A stretch of 64,000 nucleotides of DNA from Nocardia sp. alder85J. GTDB taxonomy: Bacteria; Actinomycetota; Actinomycetes; Mycobacteriales; Mycobacteriaceae. The translations under genes and the position numbers were made by a program. The DNA lies in the NCBI RefSeq assembly GCF_020176955.2, contig NZ_JAIUCZ020000002.1, forward strand, positions 124,001-188,000, in the 5' to 3' direction. Numbering within the stretch: position 1 is the first letter of the stretch; every line of letters begins with the position of its first letter. Below, in pieces: positions 44,481-54,157 of this stretch. The notes below the pieces were generated by a model. It saw only the letters and a list, made by a program, of their open reading frames with translations. It searched no databases and was not told the DNA's origin.

Positions 44481-45374
44481 GTGAGCGCTTCGGAAACTGT
44501 CGGACGGCCCGCTGTGGTCGTGGTCACTGTGACCTATTCCCCCGGTGAGCACCTCGAGCACTTCATCAGCACGCTGGCCACGGCCGCGAGCGAGAAGCCG
44601 CAGGTGATCCTCGCCGACAACGGGTCGACCGACGGCACCCCGGAATTAGCCGCCGAATCCAACGAACACGTGCGGTTGCTGCGTACCGGCGGCAACATCG
44701 GCTACGGCGGTGCGATCAATCGCGCGGTGGCCGAGATCGATCCGGAGGTGGAGTTCGTCGTCCTCGCCAATCCGGACATCCGCTGGGGCGCCGACGCCAT
44801 CGACGAGTTGCTGGCCGCCGCCGAGCGCTGGCCGCGGGCCGGTGCGGTGGGCCCGCTGGTTCGCGAGCCCGACGGCAGCGTCTACCCGTCCGCCCGATCG
44901 GTGCCGAATCTGCTCGACGGCGCCGGGCACGCGATCCTCGGCACGGTCTGGCCGTCGAATCCGTGGACCCGGCGCTATCGGCAGGAGAACGAGGAGATCT
45001 CCGAGCGTTCGGTCGGCTGGCTGTCGGGGTCGTGCCTGCTGGTACGCCGGGCCGCCTTCGACGCCATCGATGGATTCGACTCGCGATATTTCATGTACAT
45101 GGAGGACGTCGATTTCGGCGACCGGATGGGCAAGGCCGGCTGGCACAATGTGTTTGTGCCGTCGGCGGAGGTCACGCACGCCAAGGGGCATGCGGCGGGT
45201 CGTCACCCGGAGATCATGCTGCCCGCCCATCACGCCTCGGCGTACCGTTTCCAGGCCGACCGGCATCCGCACTGGTGGCAGGCGCCGCTGCGGCTGGCAT
45301 TGCGGCTCGGACTTGCCATTCGTTGCAGGCTTGCGGTTCGATCGGCGCTGCGCGAGCGCGACCGCGCGGCGTAG
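44481..45374 (+). CDS. wbbL: dTDP-rhamnose:GlcNAc-diphosphoryl-polyprenol rhamnosyltransferase
   Basis: 297 residues of GT2 fold. VVVVTVTYSPGEHLEHFISTL, ILADNGSTDGTPELA, and a DxD-like ANPDIRWG are the donor-site motifs. YFMYMEDVDFGDRMGKAGW carries the general-base ED. It adds rhamnose to GlcNAc-PP-decaprenol on the cytosolic face, completing the linker between arabinogalactan and peptidoglycan. It sits between rmlD and the nucleotidyltransferase gene as in M. tuberculosis (Rv3265c), where the gene is essential. Confidence 0.93.
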   Translation: MSASETVGRPAVVVVTVTYSPGEHLEHFISTLATAASEKPQVILADNGSTDGTPELAAESNEHVRLLRTGGNIGYGGAINRAVAEIDPEVEFVVLANPDIRWGADAIDELLAAAERWPRAGAVGPLVREPDGSVYPSARSVPNLLDGAGHAILGTVWPSNPWTRRYRQENEEISERSVGWLSGSCLLVRRAAFDAIDGFDSRYFMYMEDVDFGDRMGKAGWHNVFVPSAEVTHAKGHAAGRHPEIMLPAHHASAYRFQADRHPHWWQAPLRLALRLGLAIRCRLAVRSALRERDRAA

Positions 45375-45437
45375 CGAAAGCGCGACGACATTTCTCGGCC
45401 ACGCCGCGGCGTGACAGAACCTGAACAGGGGAGAGTA

Positions 45438-46532
45438 ATGGCTGACGACCCGCTGGCGGTGGGCAATTCCACCGACGCGGTGATCCTGGTGGGTGGCCAG
45501 GGCACCCGGCTACGGCCGCTGACGATGTCGGCGCCCAAGCCGATGCTGCCGGTGGCCGGTCTGCCCTTCCTGCAACATCTGCTGGCCCGGATCGCGGACG
45601 CGGGCATCACCCATGTGGTGCTCGCGACGTCGTTCAAGGCCGAGGTGTTCGAGCAGCGCTTCGGTGACGGCGGCGAGTTCGGCCTGGACCTCGAATACGT
45701 CACCGAGAACGAGCCGCTGGGTACCGGTGGCGGTATCCGCAACGTGCTGCCCAGGCTGCGCGGTGACACCGTCATGGTCTTCAACGGCGATGTGCTCGGC
45801 GGCGCCGATCTGGGCGCGGTGCTCGACACGCACGTGGCCAGCCGCGCCGATGTCACCCTGCATCTGGTGCGGGTGAGCGATCCGCGGGCGTTCGGCTGTG
45901 TGCCGACCGACGACACGGGCCGGGTCACGGCCTTCCTGGAGAAGACCGAGGATCCGCCGACCGATCAGATCAACGCCGGGTGCTACGTGTTCCGGCGCGA
46001 GTACATCGAGAAGATCCCGTCCGGGCGGGCCGTGTCGGTGGAGCGTGAGGTGTTCCCCGCGCTGCTGGCCGAGGGTGCGCACGTCCAGGGCCACGTCGAC
46101 AACTCCTACTGGCGTGACATGGGCACTCCGGAGGACTTCATCCGCGGCTCCGCGGATCTGGTCCGCGGTATCGCGCCCTCGCCGGCGTTGCCGGGGCAGC
46201 GGGGTGAATCGCTGGTGCATTCCGGCGCCGGGGTGGCGCCGGGCGCGCTGCTGATCGGCGGCACCGTCGTCGGCCGCGGGGCCGAGGTCGGGGCGGGCGC
46301 CCGGCTCGACGGCGCGGTGCTGTTCGACGGCGCGCGCGTGGAAGCCGGTGCGACGGTGGAACGTTCGATCATCGGTTTCGGCGCCCGCATCGGCCCGCGT
46401 GCCCTGATCCGGGATGCGGTGATCGGCGACGGCGCCAATATCGGCGCGCGGTGCGAGCTGCTCAGCGGCGCGCGGGTGTGGCCGGGAGTCGACCTCCCCG
46501 ACGGCGGGTTGCGCTTCTCCAGCGACGTGTAG
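45438..46532 (+). CDS. Mannose-1-phosphate guanylyltransferase-like nucleotidyltransferase
   Basis: 364 residues. The opening VILVGGQGTRLRPLTMSAPKPMLPVAG is the pyrophosphorylase signature, followed by VMVFNGDVLGG (metal Asp) and DQINAGCYVF. The last 100 residues are a left-handed beta-helix of hexapeptide repeats. It is the counterpart of Rv3264c (called manB or rmlA2), assigned to GDP-mannose synthesis. The sequence alone does not separate GDP-mannose from dTDP-glucose specificity. ATG 45438 follows GGGGAG; an upstream GTG in frame is less likely. Confidence 0.88.
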   Translation: MADDPLAVGNSTDAVILVGGQGTRLRPLTMSAPKPMLPVAGLPFLQHLLARIADAGITHVVLATSFKAEVFEQRFGDGGEFGLDLEYVTENEPLGTGGGIRNVLPRLRGDTVMVFNGDVLGGADLGAVLDTHVASRADVTLHLVRVSDPRAFGCVPTDDTGRVTAFLEKTEDPPTDQINAGCYVFRREYIEKIPSGRAVSVEREVFPALLAEGAHVQGHVDNSYWRDMGTPEDFIRGSADLVRGIAPSPALPGQRGESLVHSGAGVAPGALLIGGTVVGRGAEVGAGARLDGAVLFDGARVEAGATVERSIIGFGARIGPRALIRDAVIGDGANIGARCELLSGARVWPGVDLPDGGLRFSSDV

Positions 46533-46603
46533 CCCGTCCGGCGGCGACATGGTCGGCGGGTGCCGGGCCGGGCCCCCGCACCCGCTGTGTATCGCTCGAA
46601 TAT

Positions 46604-46616
46604 CTAGCATCGCTAG
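46604..46616. promoter_or_regulatory. Palindrome and leaderless promoter of the TetR gene
   Basis: CTAGC-ATC-GCTAG inverted repeat. A -10-like TAGTAT (46614-46619) overlaps it and lies 6 bp before the GTG start at 46626, which implies a leaderless transcript. The site is placed for autorepression by the TetR protein. Confidence 0.5.
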
Positions 46617-46625
46617 TATGGGTGG

Positions 46626-47201
46626 GTGACCCCGCAGACACGCAAGGAACGCGAACGAGCGCAGCGACATCAGCGCATCATCGATGTCGCTCGTGAGCTG
46701 GCCGAATCCGATGGCTGGGATACCGTGACAGTGCGCCGTCTGGCCGATCGGATCGAATACAGCCAGCCGGTGCTGTACAGCCATTTCGCGGGCAAGCGCG
46801 CCATCGTGTCCGCGGTGGCGGTGGAAGGGATCGCCGAGCTGACCGACATCATGCGGGCGGCCCGGGTATCGGCCCCCACGCCCGAGGCCGCGATGGAGGC
46901 GGTGGCGCGGGCCTACCTGGATTTCGCGTCGGCGAGCCCGGCGCTGTACGACGCGATGTTCCTGATGGACACCGACCTGAATTTCGGGCTGGAGGCGCCG
47001 AAACCGTTGCGGGACGCGTTCGCCGAACTGGAGGCGCTGTTCCAGCCGCTGGTCGACGCCACCGCGTTGGGCGCCTACGCCGAGGTCTACTGGAGTCTGT
47101 TGCACGGGCTGGCGGCCCTGGATCGCGGCGGCCGGCTGCGCCCCGAACTGAAGGAACAGCGGCTCGCGGTCCTGATGCGATGGGCCCGCGCGTCGGGTTG
47201 A
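46626..47201 (+). CDS. TetR/AcrR family transcriptional regulator
   Basis: 191 residues. Residues 15-60 are the HTH: RIIDVARELAESDGWDTVTVRRLADRIEYSQPVLYSHFAGKRAIVSAV. The C-terminal half has the WHG-type pattern AEVYWSLLHGLAALDRGGRL. The GTG start has no ribosome binding site and fits leaderless translation. Its target is probably its own promoter and perhaps the downstream oxidoreductase gene 133 bp away. Confidence 0.9.
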   Translation: MTPQTRKERERAQRHQRIIDVARELAESDGWDTVTVRRLADRIEYSQPVLYSHFAGKRAIVSAVAVEGIAELTDIMRAARVSAPTPEAAMEAVARAYLDFASASPALYDAMFLMDTDLNFGLEAPKPLRDAFAELEALFQPLVDATALGAYAEVYWSLLHGLAALDRGGRLRPELKEQRLAVLMRWARASG

Positions 47202-47334
47202 GGTGTCCTGGCGGAGGTCTTGTCGCCGGACTGTGGGGGTGCGAGAACGGGAACGGGGTGCGAGGTCCGACCACCCAGCGCGTTGCCGTACTCGACACGC
47301 GAGCCCGTCCGAGTCCGGGCGTACGGTGGTGCTC

Positions 47335-48795
47335 ATGGTGGACGCGGTGGTGGTGGGAACCGGCCCGAACGGGCTTGCCGCAGCGGTGGTTCTGGCGCGG
47401 GCGGGGCTCGAGGTGGAGGTGTACGAGGCCGGTGACAGTGTCGGTGGGGGGTGCCGCACCGCCGAGCTGACCCTGCCCGGGTATCGGCACGATGTCTGCG
47501 CGGGGGCGCATCCGATGGCGGTGGCCTCCCCGTTCTTCCGGATGTTCGATCTGCCCGCGCGCGGGGTGGAGTTGCTGGTTCCCGAGGTGTCGTACGCGCA
47601 TCCGCTGGACGGGGGAGTGGCAGGGCTGGCCTGGCGGGATCTGGACCGCGCCGTCGACGGGCTCGGGCGCGACGGCGCGGCCTGGCGTCGATTGTTCGCA
47701 CCGCTGGTGTCGCGGTGGCCGGAGTTGGTGGCGTTGGCGATGTCGGATCTGCGGCATCCGCCCCTGGACCCCGGCATCGGCGTGCGCTTCGGCCGGCGGC
47801 TGCTGGAACAGTGTTCGCCGTTGTGGGGCCTACGTTTTCGGGACGAGATCGCGCCGGCGCTGCTCACCGGTGTGGCAGCGCACGCGATCGCGCCGCCGCG
47901 CGCGTTCGCGGCCGCGGGAGTGGCGCTGCTGCTCGGCTCGCTCGCCCATGCGGGCGGATGGCCGGTACCGCGCGGCGGCAGCCAGGCCATCGTCGATGCG
48001 CTCGCGGCCGAGGTGCGGCGGCTCGGCGGCCGGGTGCACACCGGCCGCCGGGTCGACTCGCTCGACGAATTCGCCGGCGCGCGAACGGTTCTGCTCGATA
48101 TCGCCCCGGCCGAACTGCTGCGCGTGGCCGGTGATCGGCTGCCTCCGCGCTATGCCGCGGCCCTGCGCCGCTTCCGATACGGGGGAGCCGCCTGCAAGGT
48201 GGATTTCGCGCTGTCGGGTCCGGTGCCGTGGCGGGCGGACGGGTGTGATCGGGCCGGCACACTGCATCTGGTCGGTACCCGCGCCGAGGCCATCGCCGCC
48301 GAAAAGTCCGTCGCCGCAGGCGAACACGCGGAGCGCCCCTACGTGCTGGCGATCCAGCCCGGTGTGGTGGACCCGTCGCGGGCACCGGCCAGTGGGCACA
48401 CCCTCTACACCTATGCCCACGTGCCGAACGGCTCGGATCGCGATCTCACCGCTACGGTGACCGCCCAGGTCGAACGCTTCGCACCCGGCTTCCGGGACCT
48501 GATCCTCGCCACCCATGTCCGTACCGCCGCCGCCATGCCGAGCTACAACGCCAACTACGTCGGCGGTGACATCTCGGCCGGAGCGATGACGTTCCGGCAG
48601 ACCGTCTTCCGGCCGGCCCCGCGCTGGAATCCGTACGCCACCGGCCTGCCCGGCGTCTACCTGTGCTCCTCGGCCACCCCGCCCGGCCCGGGCGTGCACG
48701 GCATGTGCGGCCTGCACGCCGCCACCGCCGCCCTCCGCGAACGCTTCGGCCGCCACGCCGATTTCCCCGCCACCGAACCGGCCGCACCACGCTGA
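47335..48795 (+). CDS. Phytoene-desaturase-like FAD-dependent oxidoreductase
   Basis: 486 residues. VDAVVVGTGPNGLAAAVVLARAGLEVEVYEA is the FAD-binding GxGxxG unit with the acidic residue that binds the ribose. GGSQAIVDALAAEVRRLGGRVHTG and the C-terminal PGVHGMCGLHAATAAL complete the CrtI/NAD(P)-binding-8 pattern. Substrates in this family range from carotenoids to retinol and short polyenes; no carotenoid genes are nearby. ATG 47335 is the first start in phase with the FAD motif. It is probably controlled by the TetR gene just upstream. Confidence 0.85.
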   Translation: MVDAVVVGTGPNGLAAAVVLARAGLEVEVYEAGDSVGGGCRTAELTLPGYRHDVCAGAHPMAVASPFFRMFDLPARGVELLVPEVSYAHPLDGGVAGLAWRDLDRAVDGLGRDGAAWRRLFAPLVSRWPELVALAMSDLRHPPLDPGIGVRFGRRLLEQCSPLWGLRFRDEIAPALLTGVAAHAIAPPRAFAAAGVALLLGSLAHAGGWPVPRGGSQAIVDALAAEVRRLGGRVHTGRRVDSLDEFAGARTVLLDIAPAELLRVAGDRLPPRYAAALRRFRYGGAACKVDFALSGPVPWRADGCDRAGTLHLVGTRAEAIAAEKSVAAGEHAERPYVLAIQPGVVDPSRAPASGHTLYTYAHVPNGSDRDLTATVTAQVERFAPGFRDLILATHVRTAAAMPSYNANYVGGDISAGAMTFRQTVFRPAPRWNPYATGLPGVYLCSSATPPGPGVHGMCGLHAATAALRERFGRHADFPATEPAAPR

Positions 48796-49020
48796 CCACA
48801 GATACTCGCGATGCCGTACCGCAGCGACATACCTCCGCGCCCGGTCGTCGTGGGCACTCGACTCGGCTCGTCCGGTTTGCCGCGTCTGCGGCAACTCTCG
48901 GCTGCGCCGTCGTCGTCCGCTGATCGGATTGTCGTGCACCACCCGCATCGTTAAGCCGGGCTGCTTACCTGCCACCTGGCTCGTGGCCCGCAGGTTTCGG
49001 TGGAGGCCGCCCTTCGGTGA

Positions 49021-49036
49021 GGCCGACCGGTCGGCC
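49021..49036. terminator. Palindrome between convergent genes
   Basis: GGCCGACCGGTCGGCC, a perfect 16-bp palindrome 30 bp after the stop of the cation efflux gene and 225 bp after the oxidoreductase stop. Position suggests a 3' hairpin; it has no loop in its perfect form, so this is tentative. The rest of the 270-bp gap shows nothing. Confidence 0.35.
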
Positions 49037-49065
49037 GTAGCCGCGCTGCGGCTCGGCGACGAGGC

Positions 49066-50001
49066 TCAGCTGGAGGTACTGGCTTCGGGCTGGGTGCGGT
49101 AGAGGTCCGGCTCGAGATACATGAGGTCGACGCTGGGGACGGCGGCGCGGACTCGGGCCTCGGCGGCGTCGATGGCCTCGGCGATCTCGGTGATCCCGAG
49201 GCCGGGCACGATCGCCACCTTGGCCGCGACCATGAGTTCGTCCGGTCCCAGATATTCGGTGCGCACGTGGATGACGTGGTAGATGCGGGTGCCATCGACG
49301 AGGCTGTCGACGATTCGGCGGTATTCCTCGCCGACGGCTCCTTCGCCGATGAGCAGGCTCTTCATCTCCACGATCAGCAGGACGGCGATCGCGCCGAGCA
49401 GGAGGCCGATGCAGAGGGTGCCGATGCCGTCCCAGACCGGATTGCCGGTGAGCATGGTCAGCCCGATGGCGGCCAGCGCGATCACCAGGCCGACCAGGGC
49501 GCCGGAGTCCTCCAGCAGCACCACCGGCAGTTCAGGGTTGCGGGTGGTGCGGATGAAGCGCCACCAACTCCGATTGCCGCGCAGCGGCGCCGATTCGCGC
49601 ACCGCGGTCGCGAAACTGAAGCCCTCCAGCACCACGGCCACCACCAGGATCACGATCGCCACGATCGGCGAGGTGAGATCCTCGGCGTGGGCGATCTTGT
49701 GGATGCCCTCGTAGATGCCGTACATCGCGCCCATGCTGAACAGCACCAGGGCGACCACGAAGGAGTAGAAGTACCGGTTACGGCCGTGCCCGAACTGGTG
49801 CAGCTTGGTGGGTTCCTGGCCGGCACGGTTCTGCCCCACCAGCAACAGCGCCTCGTTGCCGGTGTCGGCGAGGGAATGCACCGATTCGGCGAGCATCGAG
49901 CCGGAGCCGGTGATCATCGCACCCACGAACTTCGCCACGGCGATCCCGGCATTCGCGACAAGCGCCGCCAGGATCGCGGTTTTACTGCCGTCCGCCGACA
50001 T
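49066..50001 (-). CDS. Cation diffusion facilitator transporter
   Basis: 311 residues from ATG 50001, which follows AAGGA. About six membrane helices are visible. The metal site of this family is normally HxxxD pairs in helices 2 and 5. Here helix 2 reads SVHSLADTGNEALLL (His-x3-Asp) and helix 5 is LLEDSGALVGLVIALAA. FGHGRNRYFYSF is the conserved loop. A C-terminal cytosolic domain of about 90 residues follows. It exports Zn(II), Mn(II) or a related ion by proton exchange. It is convergent with the oxidoreductase gene. Confidence 0.9.
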   Translation of the reverse strand: MSADGSKTAILAALVANAGIAVAKFVGAMITGSGSMLAESVHSLADTGNEALLLVGQNRAGQEPTKLHQFGHGRNRYFYSFVVALVLFSMGAMYGIYEGIHKIAHAEDLTSPIVAIVILVVAVVLEGFSFATAVRESAPLRGNRSWWRFIRTTRNPELPVVLLEDSGALVGLVIALAAIGLTMLTGNPVWDGIGTLCIGLLLGAIAVLLIVEMKSLLIGEGAVGEEYRRIVDSLVDGTRIYHVIHVRTEYLGPDELMVAAKVAIVPGLGITEIAEAIDAAEARVRAAVPSVDLMYLEPDLYRTQPEASTSS

Positions 50002-50130
50002 ACTGGTCCTTCCTCGAGCGGTCTGCCCGTTCATCCTGAACGATCTTGCGGCGGACCGCCGCGCACCCGCTCACCGCACCCGGCATCGAATCGGCGGGCG
50101 CCGGTGCCGGACCGGCGGGATGTGGCAGCC

Positions 50131-51378
50131 TCACGGCGCTCCCACGCAGGCGCAGAACAATTGAGCCGGTTCGGTGCTCGCCGCGGCACGGACGACGGTG
50201 TCCCCGGCCGAGATCCACGCGGCATTGCCGGAGGTGATCCGCAGGTCGTCCGTGCCCTGCCACAGCCGTACCTCGCCGGAGGTGCACAACAGGATGCCGG
50301 GACCGCTGTCCGGAATCGTCATCGGCGCGGCATGGGCGGCCAGTTCGAAACGACGCAGCGCGAATTCGGGTGCGGGAGTGCGATAGCGGAACGAGCAGGA
50401 ACCGTCGGACGTGTGCTCGATCGGCTCCGGCTCGATGATCGGCAGTTCGTTCGGCTCGAAGTCCAGTACCCGCAGCAGTTCCGGTACGTCCACATGTTTC
50501 GGCGTCAGCCCGCCGCGCAGCACATTGTCGGAGTTGGCCATGATCTCGACCCCGATGCCGCGCAGGTAGGCGTGCAGATTACCGGCAGACAGGAACAGTC
50601 CCTGGCCGGGTTGCAAGGTGATCCGGTTCAGCAGCAGCGCCGCCAGCACCCCCGCGTCACCGGGATACGCCTCGGCCAGTTCCAGGGTGGTCCGGGCCTC
50701 GGCGGCGAACTCCTTGCCGCCACTGCGCGGCTCGGTCTTCTCGGACAGATAGCGTACGCAGCCGTCGAGCACCTTCGGCAGCAGCGCCGCCAGCGCCGTC
50801 TGCGGCAGCGTGATCCAGGTGGTGAACAGTGTGCGCAGCCCGGCCGAATCCGGCTGGGCGGCAAGCAGATCCGCGTACGGGCGTAGCGCGTCGACGCCGA
50901 GCGCGCGCAGCAGCGTGACGGTACGCACCGGTGGCCGGAAGCCCGCCAGCGCCTCGAACCGTTCCAGCGCCACCACCAGTTCCGGTTTGTGGTTCTCGTC
51001 GCGATAGTTGCGCATCGGCGAATCCAGCGGCACCCGCGTACGATTCTCGCGCTCGAAACCGGCCTGCGCCTGGACCGCACTGGGATGCGCCTGCAGCGAC
51101 AGCGGCTCCTCCGCCGCCAGGATCTTCAACAGGAACGGCAACCGGCCACCGAAAGCCGGTGCCACCGGTCCCAATTCGTGTTGCGGATCGGCGCCGACCA
51201 GATCCAGCAGCGACCGCTTGTGCCCGTCCACGCATACGTGGGCCGGATCCGCCGGATGCGCGCCGAACCACAATTCGGCCTCCGGATGCGCCGAAGGAAC
51301 GGGACGACCGCACAGTTGAGCGAGCGCGGTGCGTGAACCCCAGGCATAGGTACGCAGCGCACCGACGAGTTCGTGCAC
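50131..51378 (-). CDS. manA: Mannose-6-phosphate isomerase, class I
   Basis: 415 residues. The type I zinc ligands appear as SLQAHPSAVQAQ (Gln, His), YRDENHKPEL (Glu) and, later, SAGNLHAYLRGIGVEIMANSDNVLRGGLTPKHVD (His). It interconverts fructose-6-phosphate and mannose-6-phosphate to feed mannolipids and mannosylated glycans. GTG 51378 overlaps the last base of the preceding stop. It is the Rv3255c counterpart and follows the SIS-domain gene as in mycobacteria. Confidence 0.93.
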   Translation of the reverse strand: MHELVGALRTYAWGSRTALAQLCGRPVPSAHPEAELWFGAHPADPAHVCVDGHKRSLLDLVGADPQHELGPVAPAFGGRLPFLLKILAAEEPLSLQAHPSAVQAQAGFERENRTRVPLDSPMRNYRDENHKPELVVALERFEALAGFRPPVRTVTLLRALGVDALRPYADLLAAQPDSAGLRTLFTTWITLPQTALAALLPKVLDGCVRYLSEKTEPRSGGKEFAAEARTTLELAEAYPGDAGVLAALLLNRITLQPGQGLFLSAGNLHAYLRGIGVEIMANSDNVLRGGLTPKHVDVPELLRVLDFEPNELPIIEPEPIEHTSDGSCSFRYRTPAPEFALRRFELAAHAAPMTIPDSGPGILLCTSGEVRLWQGTDDLRITSGNAAWISAGDTVVRAAASTEPAQLFCACVGAP

Positions 51379-52550
51379 TAGTAATGGCCCCCGTCGTAGT
51401 GGGCAGGACGATCGGTGGAGATCGGTGGGCGACCGAGCAGGTGTAGGTAGACCGCCGCCATCTCGAGTCTGAGCACCAGTAGGGCCAAGTGTTCCAGCTC
51501 GTTGCCGCGACCGGGCGGGATCGGCTGCGATCCGGCCTGCGGCGCCTCGGCCTCGACCGTCACCAGATCGGCGTCGACCAGCCCGCCGGCCGAACCGAAC
51601 ACGGCCAGCCGCCGGTGTACCGCAACCTGATCGGACTCGGCGCTCACGGCGAACACCCGCACCCGCTGCACCGGCGCCGGGCCGTCCAGTTCCTCGTCGT
51701 GGAAGAGAGGATCGAAGCCGGGTGCCGCGGCGCCGCCGGCCGCCTCGGCGAGCCGGGTGTGACCGGCCACCACGACGGCGAGGTCGGCGGCGGTCGAGAT
51801 CTGGCCCGCGGCCTGCAACAGCACCTCGGCCCCGTGCTCCGCGACCGTGGTGGCGGCGGGAGTGTCGCCCGCGAGCACGACGCGGTGGTCCCGCATGCGG
51901 GCGGCGAGCGTCTTCGCCGGATTGTGGAAGACCTCGTGCTGCGGCCCGTCGCGCAGCGCCTCGGCGTCCAGGGCGTCGGACAGCGCCTCCAGGTCGGGCA
52001 GCAGCGGCCCGCTGCGGCCGGGATCGATGGCGCCCATCACCGCGATGCCGACCGCCAGGTAACGCAGCAGCCGGTTGTGGTCCAGGACCGGCACCCGCGG
52101 CGGCAGCATCGCCGCACGACCGGCCGCGGCGGCCCGCATCGGGCCCTCGTCGGGTGCGGCCACGACCACCTCGGCGCCGCGGCGCAACGCCCGGTCGACC
52201 GCTTCCACCAACCGGGGATCGCCCGCGTCGTCACCGGCCACCAGCACCGCGTCCAGCGGGCCCACCCACGGCGGGACCGAGGTGGCGGGCACGATCGGCA
52301 ACCCGGCGCTGTCGCCCAGACAGGCGACCAGCAGCGCGGCGGCCCGGGCGGCGCGCCCGGGCCCGGACACGATCACGAGGCTGCGCGGCCGCAGGTCCTG
52401 TAATCGGGTGAGGGCGTGCTCACCGACCGCCGCCGCGGTGGCGCGCACCTGCGCGCCTGCGGAGGCGGCGGAACGCAACAACCCTCCGGAATCGGCGGCC
52501 TCCAGTGAGGCGACGTCATCGAGGTCGAGTATCGGTGTCCCTGCGATCAT
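51378..52550 (-). CDS. TobH-like SIS-domain protein
   Basis: 390 residues, the counterpart of Rv3256c. It has two SIS-like halves with no complete catalytic sequence (LVIVSGPGRAARAAALLVACLG near 60, and VVLAGDTPAATTVAEHGAEVLLQAAG near 225). The family is annotated as TobH and sits between the phosphohexomutase and manA in most Corynebacteriales. A role as an isomerase-like partner in mannose metabolism is inferred from position only. The gene starts 92 bp after the phosphohexomutase stop. Confidence 0.85.
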   Translation of the reverse strand: MIAGTPILDLDDVASLEAADSGGLLRSAASAGAQVRATAAAVGEHALTRLQDLRPRSLVIVSGPGRAARAAALLVACLGDSAGLPIVPATSVPPWVGPLDAVLVAGDDAGDPRLVEAVDRALRRGAEVVVAAPDEGPMRAAAAGRAAMLPPRVPVLDHNRLLRYLAVGIAVMGAIDPGRSGPLLPDLEALSDALDAEALRDGPQHEVFHNPAKTLAARMRDHRVVLAGDTPAATTVAEHGAEVLLQAAGQISTAADLAVVVAGHTRLAEAAGGAAAPGFDPLFHDEELDGPAPVQRVRVFAVSAESDQVAVHRRLAVFGSAGGLVDADLVTVEAEAPQAGSQPIPPGRGNELEHLALLVLRLEMAAVYLHLLGRPPISTDRPAHYDGGHY

Positions 52551-52641
52551 CGGGCGTTGCCACCTCCCCTCAATCGGGTCACCAGGCCGGGGGATGTCGC
52601 TCTCCCGGGTGAATTCGGGCTCTGTGATTCCACTATTCCAG

Positions 52642-54018
52642 TCAGCCGCGGACGATGCTCAGGATCTCGGTTACGAGTGCGTCTACTTCCTCCGGCGACC
52701 GGGCTTCGACGTTGAGACGCAGCAGCGGCTCGGTGTTGGAGGCCCGAAGATTGAACCAGGCGTGGTCGGGCAGTTGCACCGTGACCCCGTCCAGCCGGTC
52801 GACGGAGGTGGCCCGGCCGTCGAATGCGGCCAGTACCGCCCGGGTCCGGTCCGACGCGTCGGCGACCGTGGAGTTGATCTCCCCGGAGGCGGCGTAACGG
52901 GAGTAGGCGGAGGCCAGCTGGGACATCGGCCGGTCGCCGCCACCGAGCGCGGCCAGCACGTGCAGCGCGGCCAGCATGCCGGAATCGGCTCCCCAGAAAT
53001 CCCGGAAGTAGTAGTGCGCGGAATGCTCGCCGCCGAAGATGGCCCCCGTGGCGGCCATCTGCTGCTTGATGAAGGAGTGGCCCACCCGGGTGCGGACCGG
53101 ATTGCCGCCCAGCTCGGTGACCAGCTCCGGCACCGCCTTGGAGGTGATCAGGTTGTGGATGACGGTCGCGCCCGGCTCCTTGGCCAGCTCCCGCTCCGCG
53201 ACCAGCGCGGTGATCGCCGACGGCGGCACCGGCTCGCCCCGCTCGTCGACCACGAAGCAGCGGTCCGCGTCGCCGTCGAAGGCCAGGCCCAGGTCGGCGC
53301 CGGTCTCGCGGACGAACTTCTGCAGATCGACCAGATTCTTCGGATCCAGCGGGTTGGCCTCGTGGTTGGGGAAGGCGCCGTCGAGCTCGAAGTACAGCGG
53401 CTCGACGGTCAGCTGCGGCACCGCGGTGAGCACCGCGGGGACGGTGTAGCCACCCATGCCGTTGCCGGCGTCGACGGCGACCCGCAGCGGGCGGATCCCG
53501 CTCAGATCGACCAGTTTGCGCAGGAAACTGGCGTACGCCTCGAGCAGATGCTCCTCGGTCGCGGTGCCGTGCTCGCCCTCGAACGGCGGGACCCCGTCGA
53601 TCAGTTCCTGTGTGATCGTGGCCAGTCCGGTGTCCTGGCCGACCGGCAGCGCATTGGCCCGGCACAGTTTGATGCCGTTGTAGCGAGCCGGATTGTGGCT
53701 GGCGGTGAACATGGCCCCCGGACAGCCGAGATGCCCGGAGGCGAAGTACAACTCGTCGGTGGACGCAAGCCCGATGTGGGTCACGTCGAGCCCCTGTGCG
53801 AGAACTCCCGCGGCGAAGGCCGCCGCCAGCACCGGCGACGATTCCCGCATATCGTGCCCGATCACGATCCGGCCCGCGCCCTCGTCGCGCATCAGCCGCG
53901 CGAACGAAGCCCCCACGTCGCGAACGAATTCCGTATCGATCTGCTCACCGACCACACCCCGGACGTCGTATGCCTTGACGACTGCTTTCACGGACTCGGC
54001 AGATCGGGCGACTGTCAT
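52642..54018 (-). CDS. manB: Phosphomannomutase/phosphoglucomutase
   Basis: 458 residues. AYDVRGVVGEQID is the N-terminal substrate loop, MFTASHNPARYNGIK carries the phosphoserine, AFDGDADRCFVVDERG binds the metal, GGEHSAHYYFRD is the sugar-binding loop, and LRASNTEPLLRLNVEA binds phosphate. It converts mannose-6-phosphate to mannose-1-phosphate (and possibly the glucose pair). It is the counterpart of Rv3257c (pmmA) and the first gene of the phosphohexomutase-SIS-manA series. Confidence 0.93.
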   Translation of the reverse strand: MTVARSAESVKAVVKAYDVRGVVGEQIDTEFVRDVGASFARLMRDEGAGRIVIGHDMRESSPVLAAAFAAGVLAQGLDVTHIGLASTDELYFASGHLGCPGAMFTASHNPARYNGIKLCRANALPVGQDTGLATITQELIDGVPPFEGEHGTATEEHLLEAYASFLRKLVDLSGIRPLRVAVDAGNGMGGYTVPAVLTAVPQLTVEPLYFELDGAFPNHEANPLDPKNLVDLQKFVRETGADLGLAFDGDADRCFVVDERGEPVPPSAITALVAERELAKEPGATVIHNLITSKAVPELVTELGGNPVRTRVGHSFIKQQMAATGAIFGGEHSAHYYFRDFWGADSGMLAALHVLAALGGGDRPMSQLASAYSRYAASGEINSTVADASDRTRAVLAAFDGRATSVDRLDGVTVQLPDHAWFNLRASNTEPLLRLNVEARSPEEVDALVTEILSIVRG

Positions 54019-54157
54019 GCCCCCACCCTAGTCGGAGCCCCGGTGCCCGGACCAACCGAGCTGACGGCCTCGGTGCTACGCCACCAGCGAACACAGACCT
54101 CATTCGTGATGAGGCAACAGACCGCGCGCCCGGTCGAGCGCACCGGTGGGCTGTGTT

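Noticed and set aside
45510..48041. 843-codon minus-strand ORF
   Set aside because: Antisense to the nucleotidyltransferase, TetR and oxidoreductase genes; His/Arg-rich shadow.
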